A stretch of 39,468 bases of DNA from DASSFZ01 sp036514635 (GTDB lineage: Bacteria > Chloroflexota > Anaerolineae > Fen-1058), in contig DATBWU010000412.1 of assembly GCA_036514635.1 (NCBI GenBank), positions 1 through 39,468 on the forward strand, written 5' to 3'. Shown here piece by piece: positions 25,001 to 32,582 of the stretch. A program made the position numbers and the translations under genes. How positions within the stretch are numbered: the first letter of the stretch is position 1; the number at the start of each line of letters is the position of its first letter. Under the pieces are notes generated by a model. It was not told the origin of the DNA. It worked only from the letters and a program-made list of their open reading frames with translations, and searched no databases.

Positions 25001-27911
25001 TGCCAAGCGCCTGCGTCGTCTCTTGATCGGGGAACTCGAACGGGCCGAGCGTGGGATACGAGACGAACTCGCCGATCAGATCGAACCCGAGCTGGCCGGT
25101 GAACAACAAGCGATAGTATTCGCTCGCCAGCGGATAGCGCAGCGGCTGGCGCGGGATCGATCCGTACAGCCGGTTGCTGCTGAGGAACACATAGTCGGCC
25201 TGTTGCAGCCAGTCGAGCATCTGGCTCAGCTTTTCGGGCGTGTCGTCGTTATAGTTCTGGATTTCGATCCCGCGATAAATGCTGAAACCATCACGCCCGC
25301 CGGTGCGCAGCGGAATGCCGTCGTCCCAATGCTCGTTCGCCAGCGTGCTGCTCGTCGCCATGAACGATCCGCGAAGCTCTTCGCCGATGAAGTAATACTG
25401 CTGATCGGCAGTGAGAGGCGCATTGCTGAATGATAGCGTGTAGGAGCCGGGGGCTGCGCCGGCCGGGACTTCCAATTGCCCCTCGGCGACGATCTGTGTC
25501 CCATCCGGATCGAGCGCGATCTTCACCTGGAGCGCGTCGGCCGCTTCGCCGGGCTGCGGCGCGCTCGATACCGTCGCTGCGGCCGATACCAACACGCCCT
25601 CTTGTGGTATACGGAACGACAGCACGCCGGGCGGGAGACCTCCCGCTGCCCGCGCGTTAATCGTCAAAAGCACGCCACCCGAATCGACGACGATGTCCGC
25701 GCCAAGTATGAGTGAAGCAGATCCAGCACTGGTGTAGCCGAACAGGTAGTAATCCACATCGGGCTGCAGCGCCACCGCTGGGAGTGCGACTTCGATCCGC
25801 CGGGTCGCACCGCCCGTATCGGCGAACGGATCGCTCACGGAACCACCGGCGACGATTTGCGATCCAAGTGGGTCTTGCGCGACCACCAGCGTCAGCGATT
25901 CCGTCGAAGCGTCCACGCCGGGGTCTCTCAAATTGCGGAAGGTCATGCTGAACAGTTCGCCATCCGTCGGCACGCGGAAGCCGGTGATTTGCGGGGCGTC
26001 CAGGAATGTCGCCACATTCGGCAGCGGCAATTGAACATCGCGCGGCCCACTGGCATCGTTGTAGTGTAACGTCGCCGCCGTCGGCACGTTCTGATAAATC
26101 CATTCCGATGCGGCCACGCGCGTCGTCGGGCGGCGATAGATCTCGGTGAAGGCAATTGCCCACAGCAACGTGCCGGCAATCACGATGGCGGGTGTGGCAT
26201 ACGCAACCGCCCGACCCAACCGCTTGTAGGAGGCGGCTCCGGTCGCCGACTTTGCCCGATCCCATATTGCCATCAACGCCCAGCCCGCGAAGATCGCCAT
26301 GAACGGGTACAGCGGCAGCAGATAGCGCATCGACTTGACCCACTGCGATCCCTGCCAGGCGAAGTAGGCCGTCACCCACACCCAGATCAGTAAGTACTCG
26401 GACGAGAAGGCAGCGCGCAGCCATTCGCCGATCGTGCGGGTGGCCCTGGATCGATATGGGCGTACGAAAATGCTCCATCCGGCCAGCGCCCAGCCGATCC
26501 AGGCGGTCAACCCCAGCGGGACACCGAGACCCCAGAACACCATGTTCACCCAGGGGAAAACGATCGGCTTGCGATCGGTCCACTGCACGTCGGGGTTCGA
26601 GCTGGCCTCGCCGCTGATCATCTGCGAGATCGACCCCATGTTTTCCTGCCAGCGGGTATCGAGGCACAGCGGTCCCCGGTCGTCCGCGCACAACAGAAAT
26701 CCGTTAAAGGCGCTGGGCATGAAGATGCGCACTGTGACGAACGCGACGACGACGGCGACGATGGACTGCAACAAGGCCCGCTCGATGCGCGCGCCGCGCG
26801 ACCGGGCCGGATCATCCCACGCGCGGAGCGCGCGCCCGAACGCGGCCAGCGCAACAATGCCCAACACCGGGGCGACGTTGATGCGACTGGCGATGGCCAG
26901 GCCGCTGGCGACACCGGCGACGACAAAGTGCGACATCCCACCGGTTTTCGCGGCGCGCACGGCGAAGTAGATCGCGGCTGCGGCGAAATGCGTGGCAAAC
27001 GTGTCGGCGGTGAAGAAGTGCGCCTGCTGAATATTCAGCACGGCCAGCGCGCCGAGCGCCATCGCCATCAGCCCGGTGCGGGTGCTGTAAAGCTCACGCG
27101 TGATCAGGAACAGCCAGGCAAGCGTGCCCAGGTCAAATAGCGCGGAAATCACGCGGCCAATCAGCGCGACTTCGTCGTAGCCGATCAGCGGGCGGAGCGA
27201 TCCGTCGGCGCGGTAGCAGAACGTCGTGAGGCCCAGCGCGCGCATGACCGAATCGAAAGCCGTCGGCGCGGGACGGCCGGTCGTGGCCTCGACCGGCGCG
27301 TTCGGCGTAGGCGCACATAGATCGTTCAGTCCTTCGGCAGCTACGCGCGTGAAGATGACCGGGAAATCGCCATAGACGAAAAACCCATATCCGCGATTGC
27401 GCGGATTGAGCGGCGAGCTCGTCGAGTCGAAATACTCGCCCAGGCTCTTCGGGAGTTCGATGCCGGTCAGGACTTGCGTGAGGAAACGCTCGTCGGGGTG
27501 CAGATGTTGGTTGTCGTCCCAGTTCAGTCCGGCGAAGCGGAAATAAAACCCGACCAGAAGGATGGCGATCAACATCGCAACGTGAACAGGCCGGATCAAC
27601 TTTCTCGGATCGGGCGGCGTCGGTGCGCGGCGCGTGCCCGGCGGTTGATCGGGCGCAGCGATTTCACCACGAGTTACGGATACTCCGCCGATCAAGCGAG
27701 AATCCTCTTCGGACGATGACATAGATGTTCTCATCGCGTCTCTTGACGGATCAGTGTCGCGCGGCGTCCCATGCGAACGCCGCCGCAGCAGCGCATACGC
27801 GCCCAGCAGCGCGGCGCTCGTCGCCAACAGCGCGTAGGCCAACACGTTCGAGGGTCGTCCGGCCCGACTCAATACGCCGCGCACAGATCGTCGAGGATCA
27901 TGCAGACTCAT
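22041..27911 (-). CDS. Giant GT-C / ectodomain / DUF2298 fusion membrane protein
   Basis: A 1956-residue protein in three parts. Residues about 105-600 are a GT39-like GT-C membrane domain with WDD (131-133) and HPDE (138-141) in the first outer loop. About 600-1080 is a largely soluble, probably beta-rich extracytoplasmic region with two similar modules. About 1085-1956 is a DUF2298/Chlor_Arch_YYY domain with YYYYG at 1236-1240. The last part resembles the 884-residue neighbour. Two palindromic elements are carried in frame (about 1291-1322 and 1472-1498) and a third unit near 555. The ATG at 27911 follows GAAGA closely. A sugar transferase or carrier-handling role is inferred from fold and neighbours. 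Confidence 0.88.
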   Translation of the reverse strand: MSLHDPRRSVRGVLSRAGRPSNVLAYALLATSAALLGAYALLRRRSHGTPRDTDPSRDAMRTSMSSSEEDSRLIGGVSVTRGEIAAPDQPPGTRRAPTPPDPRKLIRPVHVAMLIAILLVGFYFRFAGLNWDDNQHLHPDERFLTQVLTGIELPKSLGEYFDSTSSPLNPRNRGYGFFVYGDFPVIFTRVAAEGLNDLCAPTPNAPVEATTGRPAPTAFDSVMRALGLTTFCYRADGSLRPLIGYDEVALIGRVISALFDLGTLAWLFLITRELYSTRTGLMAMALGALAVLNIQQAHFFTADTFATHFAAAAIYFAVRAAKTGGMSHFVVAGVASGLAIASRINVAPVLGIVALAAFGRALRAWDDPARSRGARIERALLQSIVAVVVAFVTVRIFMPSAFNGFLLCADDRGPLCLDTRWQENMGSISQMISGEASSNPDVQWTDRKPIVFPWVNMVFWGLGVPLGLTAWIGWALAGWSIFVRPYRSRATRTIGEWLRAAFSSEYLLIWVWVTAYFAWQGSQWVKSMRYLLPLYPFMAIFAGWALMAIWDRAKSATGAASYKRLGRAVAYATPAIVIAGTLLWAIAFTEIYRRPTTRVAASEWIYQNVPTAATLHYNDASGPRDVQLPLPNVATFLDAPQITGFRVPTDGELFSMTFRNLRDPGVDASTESLTLVVAQDPLGSQIVAGGSVSDPFADTGGATRRIEVALPAVALQPDVDYYLFGYTSAGSASLILGADIVVDSGGVLLTINARAAGGLPPGVLSFRIPQEGVLVSAAATVSSAPQPGEAADALQVKIALDPDGTQIVAEGQLEVPAGAAPGSYTLSFSNAPLTADQQYYFIGEELRGSFMATSSTLANEHWDDGIPLRTGGRDGFSIYRGIEIQNYNDDTPEKLSQMLDWLQQADYVFLSSNRLYGSIPRQPLRYPLASEYYRLLFTGQLGFDLIGEFVSYPTLGPFEFPDQETTQALGIWPDPTRLPEPGVISVPYPPAEEAFSVYDHPRVILFKKRADFSIQDVITQLSGLDLEAAYHGFKPRDETASPTGQMLKPADFETQQASGTWSALFDRNGLLNTAPGVGVMVWYVAVGVLGLFAFPILFVVVPGLADRGYGLARTLGVLLLSFLIWFPASFRVLPFTREAVVLMVIVLAAIGGLIARARWGAVKDFLRRNARLILIEEIVFAAAFLLFLLLRYGNPDLWNPWRGGEKPMDFAYFNAVIKSQYFPPYDPWFSGGFMTYYYYGWVMLASLVKLLGIVPAIAYNIAVPTIYALAAMGTFSVAHGIASRFGARALRREVNLPASAGWRPASPVHRASRSQPGVSTPGARLPIVAGVIASVFVMLIGNLGEVKLLYDKIGELCTTDETGAKCRVPVETGLAIIDNTEKFVDGVLNLVTGKKQLVFPTDWWYWNATRIIPASEGEAGPITEIPYFTFLYADLHAHMMALPITILVLGLGLSWVVRVPLRQTANTRVASSTTETVRSLPVGRSPRRVFSVLSVSQWFASHGMDLLSLILGGLAIGALRATNTADYPTYLGIGLVALAFGTWAAEPLAAKETWLRFIVRVGLMFGAATILFSPFNSSDRLGNTGLEGWTGSKTVLWAYLFAHGIFLFPIVTYLYVEMRRWGLRWTSAAWKRLGEWRWLVGVPIAIGVLAMAYFAAFKNVWVAVVAVPLMLATGALMLRPRLPPVTRFWLLMVFLAIALTLAVELVVFRGDISRMNMVFKFYYQVWVLLGIAGAVALGWMWRRASIELPRFNGGWRAVMVALVVGGMLYPPSAAINGKLRERFTEGDPPGLDGMAYMQDAHYTEADESDVAHELNLGWDYEAITWMQDNVIGTPVVAEGRSKHEYLWGSRVSINTGLPTILGWTNHQRQQRGVVVPGAAIDRRIQDVASLFGDPSEATARKILNRYGVKYIYVGELEKMYYPAESLAKFDQMAQAGELRVAHENAGVKIYEVIRGQ
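23417..23495. repeat. In-frame CCACGGAGA-type palindromic element
   Basis: ACCACTGAGACACGGAGAG faces CTGTCTCCGTGGT. It encodes a loop including TTETVRSLPVGRSPRRVF in the DUF2298 half of the giant protein. The family is that of 5778-5887 and 8443-8505. Confidence 0.75.
23946..24039. repeat. In-frame array of four hairpins
   Basis: Perfect palindromes follow one another: GCCCGGAGTTGAAACTCCGG plus GC, AGCCCGGTGAACCGGGCT, CGGCTGAAGCCG and CCGGGAGGTTCACCTCCCGG. The same hairpins recur in the non-coding element at 35283-35414 and at 255-276. Here they encode about 32 residues (REVNLPASAGWRPAS and on), absent from the 884-residue paralogue at the same place. Confidence 0.85.
26226..26250. repeat. 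In-frame GGCGACCGGAGCCGCC unit
   Basis: The minus strand reads GGCGACCGGAGCCGCCTCCT then ACA, encoding ATGAASYK in a cytosolic loop. It is the third in-frame copy of this unit. Confidence 0.65.
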
Positions 27912-27977
27912 TCTTCAATTATCCCGCAACTCTCTTACGCAAGTGCTACAACCCAGGAATGTACCAGCAAACAAGTG

Positions 27978-28144
27978 TGGCTCTACCGGGTTGGCCGGGA
28001 AAAGCCTCACCGCAAAGGGCGCAACCCCGCCAACAGCGTGCGGGGCAGGCGAGCGCAAAGCATTAGGAAATCTTGGCGTCCTTTGCGTTCGCCTGCCCTC
28101 TTCAGAGGGTTGCGGTTCAATTCCCGCCAGAGTCGGTAGAGCCA
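27978..28144. mobile_element. 167-bp TIR element with CAAGTG target duplication
   Basis: The ends TGGCTCTACCG and CGGTAGAGCCA are perfect 11-bp inverted repeats; the inversion continues imperfectly to GGGAA/TTCCC. CAAGTG flanks at 27972-27977 and 28145-28150. Inside are nested inverted repeats around CCTCACCGCAAAGG. Its right end shares TTGCGGTTCAATTCCCGCC and more with the element at 17021-17166. No ORF. It lies one base beyond the methyltransferase stop. Confidence 0.85.
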
Positions 28145-28151
28145 CAAGTGG

Positions 28152-28955
28152 TTAATGCTCTCCTGATGTCGGTTTTCGCGCAATGAAGAAGAGATATGCG
28201 CCCCGCTCCGGCAGCGGCTCCTCGTAATAGTGTCGCACCAGCCGATCGGTCAGCCACAAGTTCCAGCGCGTTGGTGCGATGATCCACCGCCCGACGAGTT
28301 TCTTGGCGACGACGGTCGGCACGCCGAAGTAATGCCCCCACTCCAGCGTCGCCAGCGCGCCGCGCGAGAAGTAGTACCAGTGCCGTTCGATCGTCAGCCC
28401 GGCACGCGCCAGCCGATCGGCCCAGGTCTTCGGATCGTCGCAGTGATGGTGGCGCGAGATGCGGTTGAAGAACCGCTCGTACGCTGCCGCCGGCCTGCGC
28501 AGGCCGATGCGACGCAGGCCGCGCGAGACCGACAGAAATGGCAGGAACTTATCGCTCGGCACGCAGAAGACGAATCGCCCGCCGGGCTTGAGCACACGCT
28601 TGACCTCGGCCAGCACCGGATCGAGATCGGAGATGTGCTCCAACACGGAGTTGCTGATCGCGCTGGCGAAGAAGCCGCCGGGAAACGGGAGCGCCCCGCC
28701 TCCGCTCAGGATGACGGCGCGGTACACCTCGCGCCGGGCCGACTCGCGCAGCGGCGGCCACCACGGATCGATGCCAATCATCGGCGCACGATCGCTCAAC
28801 GCCATCGCCGCGAAGTGCCCATCGCCGCAACCCACGTCGAGCACCGGCTCCGGGAGATCGATATCTTGGTAAAAGCGCGCCTCGACCGCGCGCAACAGCG
28901 CCCGAAAATAGGGCAACGCCTTGAGATGACGCCAGAGCAGATCGTCGGTTGTCAC
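28152..28955 (-). CDS. Class I SAM-dependent methyltransferase
   Basis: A 267-residue Methyltransf_11-type enzyme. The SAM-binding motif is LDVGCGDGHFA at 39-49, with an acidic residue in GIDPW ending motif II and the post-motif LKPGGRFVFCVPS. The C-terminal half (YERFFNRISRHHHCDD onward) is specific and of unknown substrate; in a glycan locus it could methylate a sugar or lipid carrier. The start is GTG at 28955. It lies 27 bases after the GT4 gene on the same strand. Confidence 0.92.
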   Translation of the reverse strand: MTTDDLLWRHLKALPYFRALLRAVEARFYQDIDLPEPVLDVGCGDGHFAAMALSDRAPMIGIDPWWPPLRESARREVYRAVILSGGGALPFPGGFFASAISNSVLEHISDLDPVLAEVKRVLKPGGRFVFCVPSDKFLPFLSVSRGLRRIGLRRPAAAYERFFNRISRHHHCDDPKTWADRLARAGLTIERHWYYFSRGALATLEWGHYFGVPTVVAKKLVGRWIIAPTRWNLWLTDRLVRHYYEEPLPERGAYLFFIARKPTSGEH

Positions 28956-28982
28956 AAGTGCTCAGTTATCAGTGATCAGTGG

Positions 28983-30164
28983 TCAGTCTTGTGGCGCGTA
29001 TGCTCTGCGGTGCGCCGGCTGCGACAGTAGTTCCTCGAACAGCCGCTCGTAGTGCTCGGCGGTGCGCTCGGTGCTGAACAACGCCTCGATGTCCGAACGT
29101 GGCTTGACGTAGCGTTCGCGATCGCTCAGGACACGAATGATGGCTTCAGCCAGCGCGGCGCTGTCGCCGATCGGCACCACTTCGCCCATGCCCGTCATTC
29201 GCACCGGTTGGCGCACGCCGGGCAGGTCGCTGGCGATCGATGGCGTGCCCAGCAGCATGGCCTCGACCTGCACCAGGCCAAACGTCTCGGTCGAGTTGAT
29301 GCTCGGCACGACGAGCGTATCCAGGCACGAGAAGAACGACGCGATCTGAACCTGATCGAGGTTGCCCAGGAACGTCCAGCCATCGCCCTCGCGCTCGATC
29401 AGCGGCGCGAGCCGGCGCGCGTAGGTTTCTTCGCCCAAGACGTTCTGATGCTGACCGGCAAACAACACCCGCGCGCCAGGGAAGGCCTCGCGCACGCGCG
29501 GCAGTGCGTCGAGCAGGTATTCCACGCCCTTCTCGGCAGCCAGGCGCGTCGCCATGCCGATCACCCGCCGGCCGTCAGGATTCCACTTCGCGCGAAACGC
29601 ATCGACCTCGGCGCGCGTCGGCGTGTGGACGTGAACCGGCGGCGGAATCACCTGCACCTTGTTCAGGTAGCGCGACAGGTAAGGCGAGTGCGTCGCGAAA
29701 TCTTGCGTGTAGGCGACCATGACGTCGGCCCAGCGCGCGGCGACCATATTGCCGAGGAAGACAACTTTGTCGACGAAGCGATTGAACAGCCCGGGTGGCA
29801 GTTTGAGATCACAGTGGTACGTCAACACAACCGGCTTCTTCATCAGCCGCCCGCGCAGCGCCAGCCCGCTCGCATCGAACTGCGGCAGGTGCAGGCTCAA
29901 CAAGTCGTGCTCGCGGGCGAGCCGCGTGGCAAGGAAGCCGAACGTCGGCATGATGACGCCCTTGCTGACACGGAATGCAACCGGCACGCGGATCACGCGC
30001 GCGCCATCCAGCCGCTCGTCGCGCGGCAGAGAACGATCATACTGCGAGGTCAGCACCGTCACCGCGTGGCCGCGAGCCGCCAGCGCGCGGACCAGCCGTT
30101 CGACGTAGATGGTCAGGCCGCTGGTGTGAGGCCGATAGTAGGTCAGCGCGATGAGGATCTTCAT
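28983..30164 (-). CDS. Glycosyltransferase family 4 (GT-B)
   Basis: A 393-residue cytosolic GT-B glycosyltransferase. The N-terminus MKILIALTYYRPHTSGLTIY holds the glycine loop of the acceptor domain. The donor domain has the GMATRLAAEKGVEYLL segment and the E-x7-E motif in SINSTETFGLVQVEAMLLGTP. It would transfer a nucleotide-sugar to a lipid or glycan. The ATG at 30164 is chosen; the frame upstream is a repeat. The gene lies between the epimerase and the methyltransferase in the same orientation. Confidence 0.94.
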   Translation of the reverse strand: MKILIALTYYRPHTSGLTIYVERLVRALAARGHAVTVLTSQYDRSLPRDERLDGARVIRVPVAFRVSKGVIMPTFGFLATRLAREHDLLSLHLPQFDASGLALRGRLMKKPVVLTYHCDLKLPPGLFNRFVDKVVFLGNMVAARWADVMVAYTQDFATHSPYLSRYLNKVQVIPPPVHVHTPTRAEVDAFRAKWNPDGRRVIGMATRLAAEKGVEYLLDALPRVREAFPGARVLFAGQHQNVLGEETYARRLAPLIEREGDGWTFLGNLDQVQIASFFSCLDTLVVPSINSTETFGLVQVEAMLLGTPSIASDLPGVRQPVRMTGMGEVVPIGDSAALAEAIIRVLSDRERYVKPRSDIEALFSTERTAEHYERLFEELLSQPAHRRAYAPQD

Positions 30165-30190
30165 GGTTGGAAAAGTGAAGAATAAAACGT

Positions 30191-30237
30191 GAAACGTAAA
30201 ACGCAAATACCAGCCTTACGCTTCCGTTTTACGTTTC
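30191..30237. repeat. Inverted repeat GAAACGTAAAACG overlapping the epimerase stop
   Basis: GAAACGTAAAACG (30191-30203) and its exact complement (30225-30237) form a 13-bp stem. The right arm provides the last two codons and TAA stop of the epimerase gene. Confidence 0.75.
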
Positions 30238-31254
30238 AAACAAGTTTCGGTTTTCCACAACCCACTGATACAGTCGCTGCACTCCGTCCACAACGGCGAC
30301 TTTCGGCGACCAGCCCAGCACGTCCTTCGCTTTGCGCACGTCCATCACACAGATGCGCTGATCGCCCGGGCGCCAGTCGCCCCGCCCCACTTTCACTTCG
30401 CGGCCCATCAGACCTTCGAGCATCGGGCCGAATTCGGTCCAGATCGACAGCGTGTTGTCCGGCCCGCCGCCGACGTTGAACACCTGCCCGGCCACGCGAT
30501 CGATACGCGCGATTGCGGCTTCGTAAGCGTCGATCAGATCACTCACATACAACACGTCGCGCACCTGCTTGCCGTCGCCGTAAATGGTGATGGGCTGGCC
30601 GGTGACGGCGGCGATGATGAACCACGCCAGCCAGCCCTGGTCTTCGATGCCGAACTGGCGCGGGCCGTAAATCGCCGACTGGCGGAAGACCACCGTCCGC
30701 AATCCATAGATACGGGCGTAGTCGTGCACGTACTGATCGCCCGTGCCCTTGGATACCCCGTAGGGAGAGTGGAAATCGAGTGGCTGTGTTTCGGGGATGC
30801 CCTGCGGCAGATCCCGGTAAGCATAGCGCGTCGCCTGCTCGACCACCACCACATCGTCCATGCCTCCATACACCTTATTGGTGGACGAGTACAGGAAGAT
30901 CGGATCCGAGCCTGACAGCCGCGCCGCTTCCAACGCGTTGAACGTGCCGAGCGCGTTGTCCTCGAAGTCGCCGCGCGGGTTCTTGACCGAGGTCGTCACG
31001 GCGACCTGCCCGGCCAGGTGAACGATCACGTCCTGCCCACGCGCCGCTTCCGCCAGCCGCTCGAACTCGCGCAAGTCGGCTTCGATCAGGCGAAACGAAT
31101 CTGCTCCATGTTGCCGGCGCAGCCAATCCAGGTTCGACCGGCTGCCGCGCCGCGAGAGGTTATCGAAAATCGTGACGGCATCGCCGCGTCCCAGGAAACG
31201 ATCGGCGGCGTGACAGCCAATGAAGCCCGCGCCGCCGGTGATCAGAACGTTCAT
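30229..31254 (-). CDS. CDP-paratose 2-epimerase-like SDR
   Basis: A 341-residue extended SDR. It has TGGAGFIG (6-13) for NAD binding, FDNLSRRGS, SSTNKVYGG with the active-site Thr/Lys region, and YGVSKG with the Tyr and Lys. The segments GPRQFGIEDQGWLAWF, YGDGKQVRDVLYV and NVGGGPDNTLSIW match CDP-paratose/CDP-tyvelose 2-epimerase better than UDP-glucose 4-epimerase. The product would be an activated sugar for the locus. The ATG at 31254 overlaps the upstream gene's stop by four bases. The last codons lie in a palindromic repeat. Confidence 0.88.
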   Translation of the reverse strand: MNVLITGGAGFIGCHAADRFLGRGDAVTIFDNLSRRGSRSNLDWLRRQHGADSFRLIEADLREFERLAEAARGQDVIVHLAGQVAVTTSVKNPRGDFEDNALGTFNALEAARLSGSDPIFLYSSTNKVYGGMDDVVVVEQATRYAYRDLPQGIPETQPLDFHSPYGVSKGTGDQYVHDYARIYGLRTVVFRQSAIYGPRQFGIEDQGWLAWFIIAAVTGQPITIYGDGKQVRDVLYVSDLIDAYEAAIARIDRVAGQVFNVGGGPDNTLSIWTEFGPMLEGLMGREVKVGRGDWRPGDQRICVMDVRKAKDVLGWSPKVAVVDGVQRLYQWVVENRNLFET

Positions 31255-32270
31255 GCTTCCTCCACCGTGGCCGGAGCCGGCGGTTTGGACTCCACGCGCC
31301 GCACCTGCGCGACAATGGATGACCACGAGAGATCTTCCTGCGCCAGGCTGATCAAGCCGGTCGCGTTCATCACGACCATCTCCATCAGATGGAACACGAT
31401 GGCATACGCTAGCCCGACCGTCTCTGAAACGGCAAACACCAGCAGCGACCGCTGAATGGCGAACTGCAAGACACCGATCGCGCCCGGCGACGACGGCGCG
31501 AGCAGAGCGATCGTCGTCGCCACCGTGACGAACAGCGATGCGGTGAACGGGGCATCAGGCGCGAAACTCATCAGCGCCAGATGGAAGGAGACCGCCGACA
31601 GCAGCCAGGCCAGCACTGTCCAGGCCAGCGTCGCGGCGGCCAGGCGCGGCGAGCGCAGCATGTTCAGGCCGTCCATGATCGCGTTGAAGCGTCGCAGCCA
31701 GGATTCGAGATGCAGGCGCGGAATACGTCGCAGCGTCCATGCGACGACGCGCTCGATGCGCGTCCGCTGCCAGACGACCATCAGCATCGCCACAGCCGCC
31801 ACACCGAACAGCACCGCACTGCGCTGCGCGCCGAGGGCCAGTTCAGCCGGCAGCGGCAGTCCGGGCAGGATCACCGCCAGCAGTGCCAGCAGGAGCAGTA
31901 CATCCAGCACATGCTCGACGGCGATCGTTGACAGGCCCTGCATGGCGCTCACCTTGCTGCTGCGGGCCAGCACCACCGGCCGGATCACCTCGCCGAGTCG
32001 GAACGGAAAGATATTGGTGACCAGGTAGCCGATCGATAGGGCACGGAAGGCGGGCGCCCACGCCACGCGGCCTCGCCCGCCCAAGAGCCAGCGCCAGCGC
32101 TCGCCGCGCACGGCCATTGCCGCCAGCAGCGCGATGGCCGACGGCAATAACCAGAGGTAATCGGCGCTACGCAGTACATCGCCCAACTGGTCCCAATGAA
32201 CCTCGCGGAACGCCAGCCATAGCGCAACGGCGCTGATGACCAAACCGATCCAGAAGTACAGTTTGCGCAC
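31251..32270 (-). CDS. LPG synthase-type (UPF0104) membrane flippase-like protein
   Basis: A 339-residue membrane protein with about eight helices, of the lysylphosphatidylglycerol synthase TM (UPF0104/AglD-like C-terminal) family. It shows the conserved RGERWRWLLGG region, NIFPFRLGEVIRP, and PSSPGAIGVLQF. Members are associated with flipping or handling lipid-linked sugars or lipids; the substrate here is unknown. The GTG at 32270 follows GGGGA at five bases; a GTG four codons upstream is the alternative. It heads the minus-strand glycan locus. Confidence 0.9.
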   Translation of the reverse strand: MRKLYFWIGLVISAVALWLAFREVHWDQLGDVLRSADYLWLLPSAIALLAAMAVRGERWRWLLGGRGRVAWAPAFRALSIGYLVTNIFPFRLGEVIRPVVLARSSKVSAMQGLSTIAVEHVLDVLLLLALLAVILPGLPLPAELALGAQRSAVLFGVAAVAMLMVVWQRTRIERVVAWTLRRIPRLHLESWLRRFNAIMDGLNMLRSPRLAAATLAWTVLAWLLSAVSFHLALMSFAPDAPFTASLFVTVATTIALLAPSSPGAIGVLQFAIQRSLLVFAVSETVGLAYAIVFHLMEMVVMNATGLISLAQEDLSWSSIVAQVRRVESKPPAPATVEEA

Positions 32271-32287
32271 AGGCTTCCCCACATAGC

Positions 32288-32312
32288 AGCGGTGGCAATT
32301 ACCGCCACCGCT
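32288..32312 (-). promoter_or_regulatory. Hairpin at the 5' end of the glycan-locus leader
   Basis: AGCGGTGGC and GCCACCGCT form a perfect 9-bp stem with a seven-base loop, beginning about five bases after the predicted transcript start and ending about 17 bases before the GTG. The placement mirrors that in the S1 gene leader. Confidence 0.6.
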
Positions 32313-32323
32313 GAACGGCGCGC

Positions 32324-32352
32324 ATTATAACACCCCGCCGGAGTCCTCGCAA
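32324..32352 (-). promoter_or_regulatory. Promoter of the glycan locus
   Basis: On the minus strand TTGCGA (32352-32347), a 17-base spacer and TATAAT (32329-32324). It is the only clear promoter seen upstream of the eight-gene minus-strand run. Confidence 0.78.
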
Positions 32353-32366
32353 AGCACGCCTACTCC

Positions 32367-32545
32367 TGTGTGCACGCAAAACGTGTCAGGCGGCTCAACG
32401 CCCGCATCCCCGCGGGCGGCCAACCCCGCGGAGCGGGGCGCGACCCCCGCGTGCTTTGCACGCGAGGGCAGGTCAGCCGCGAGGACACGGAGGCGCAAAG
32501 AGCCAGAACAGTCTTCGTGTCTTTGTGCCTTCGTGGTTATCAATC
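32367..32545. repeat. Compound repeat between divergent promoters
   Basis: The left 25 bases match 89-113 at 24 positions. The middle holds CCCGCGGGCGG-type hairpins. The right part pairs GAGGACACGGAGGCGCAAAG imperfectly with CTTCGTGTCTTTGTGCC then TTCGTGGTT, of the ACCACGAAGGCACAAAG family. Apart from the flanking promoters I see nothing else here. Confidence 0.65.
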
Positions 32546-32548
32546 TCC

Positions 32549-32576
32549 TTGACTTTTGTCCCACTTGGAATATGCT
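32549..32576 (+). promoter_or_regulatory. tlyA promoter giving a probable leaderless transcript
   Basis: TTGACT (32549-32554), a 16-base spacer and TATGCT (32571-32576). The GTG start follows six bases later, so transcription would begin at or within a base or two of it. No Shine-Dalgarno site is present. Confidence 0.6.
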
Positions 32577-32582
32577 TGAAGC

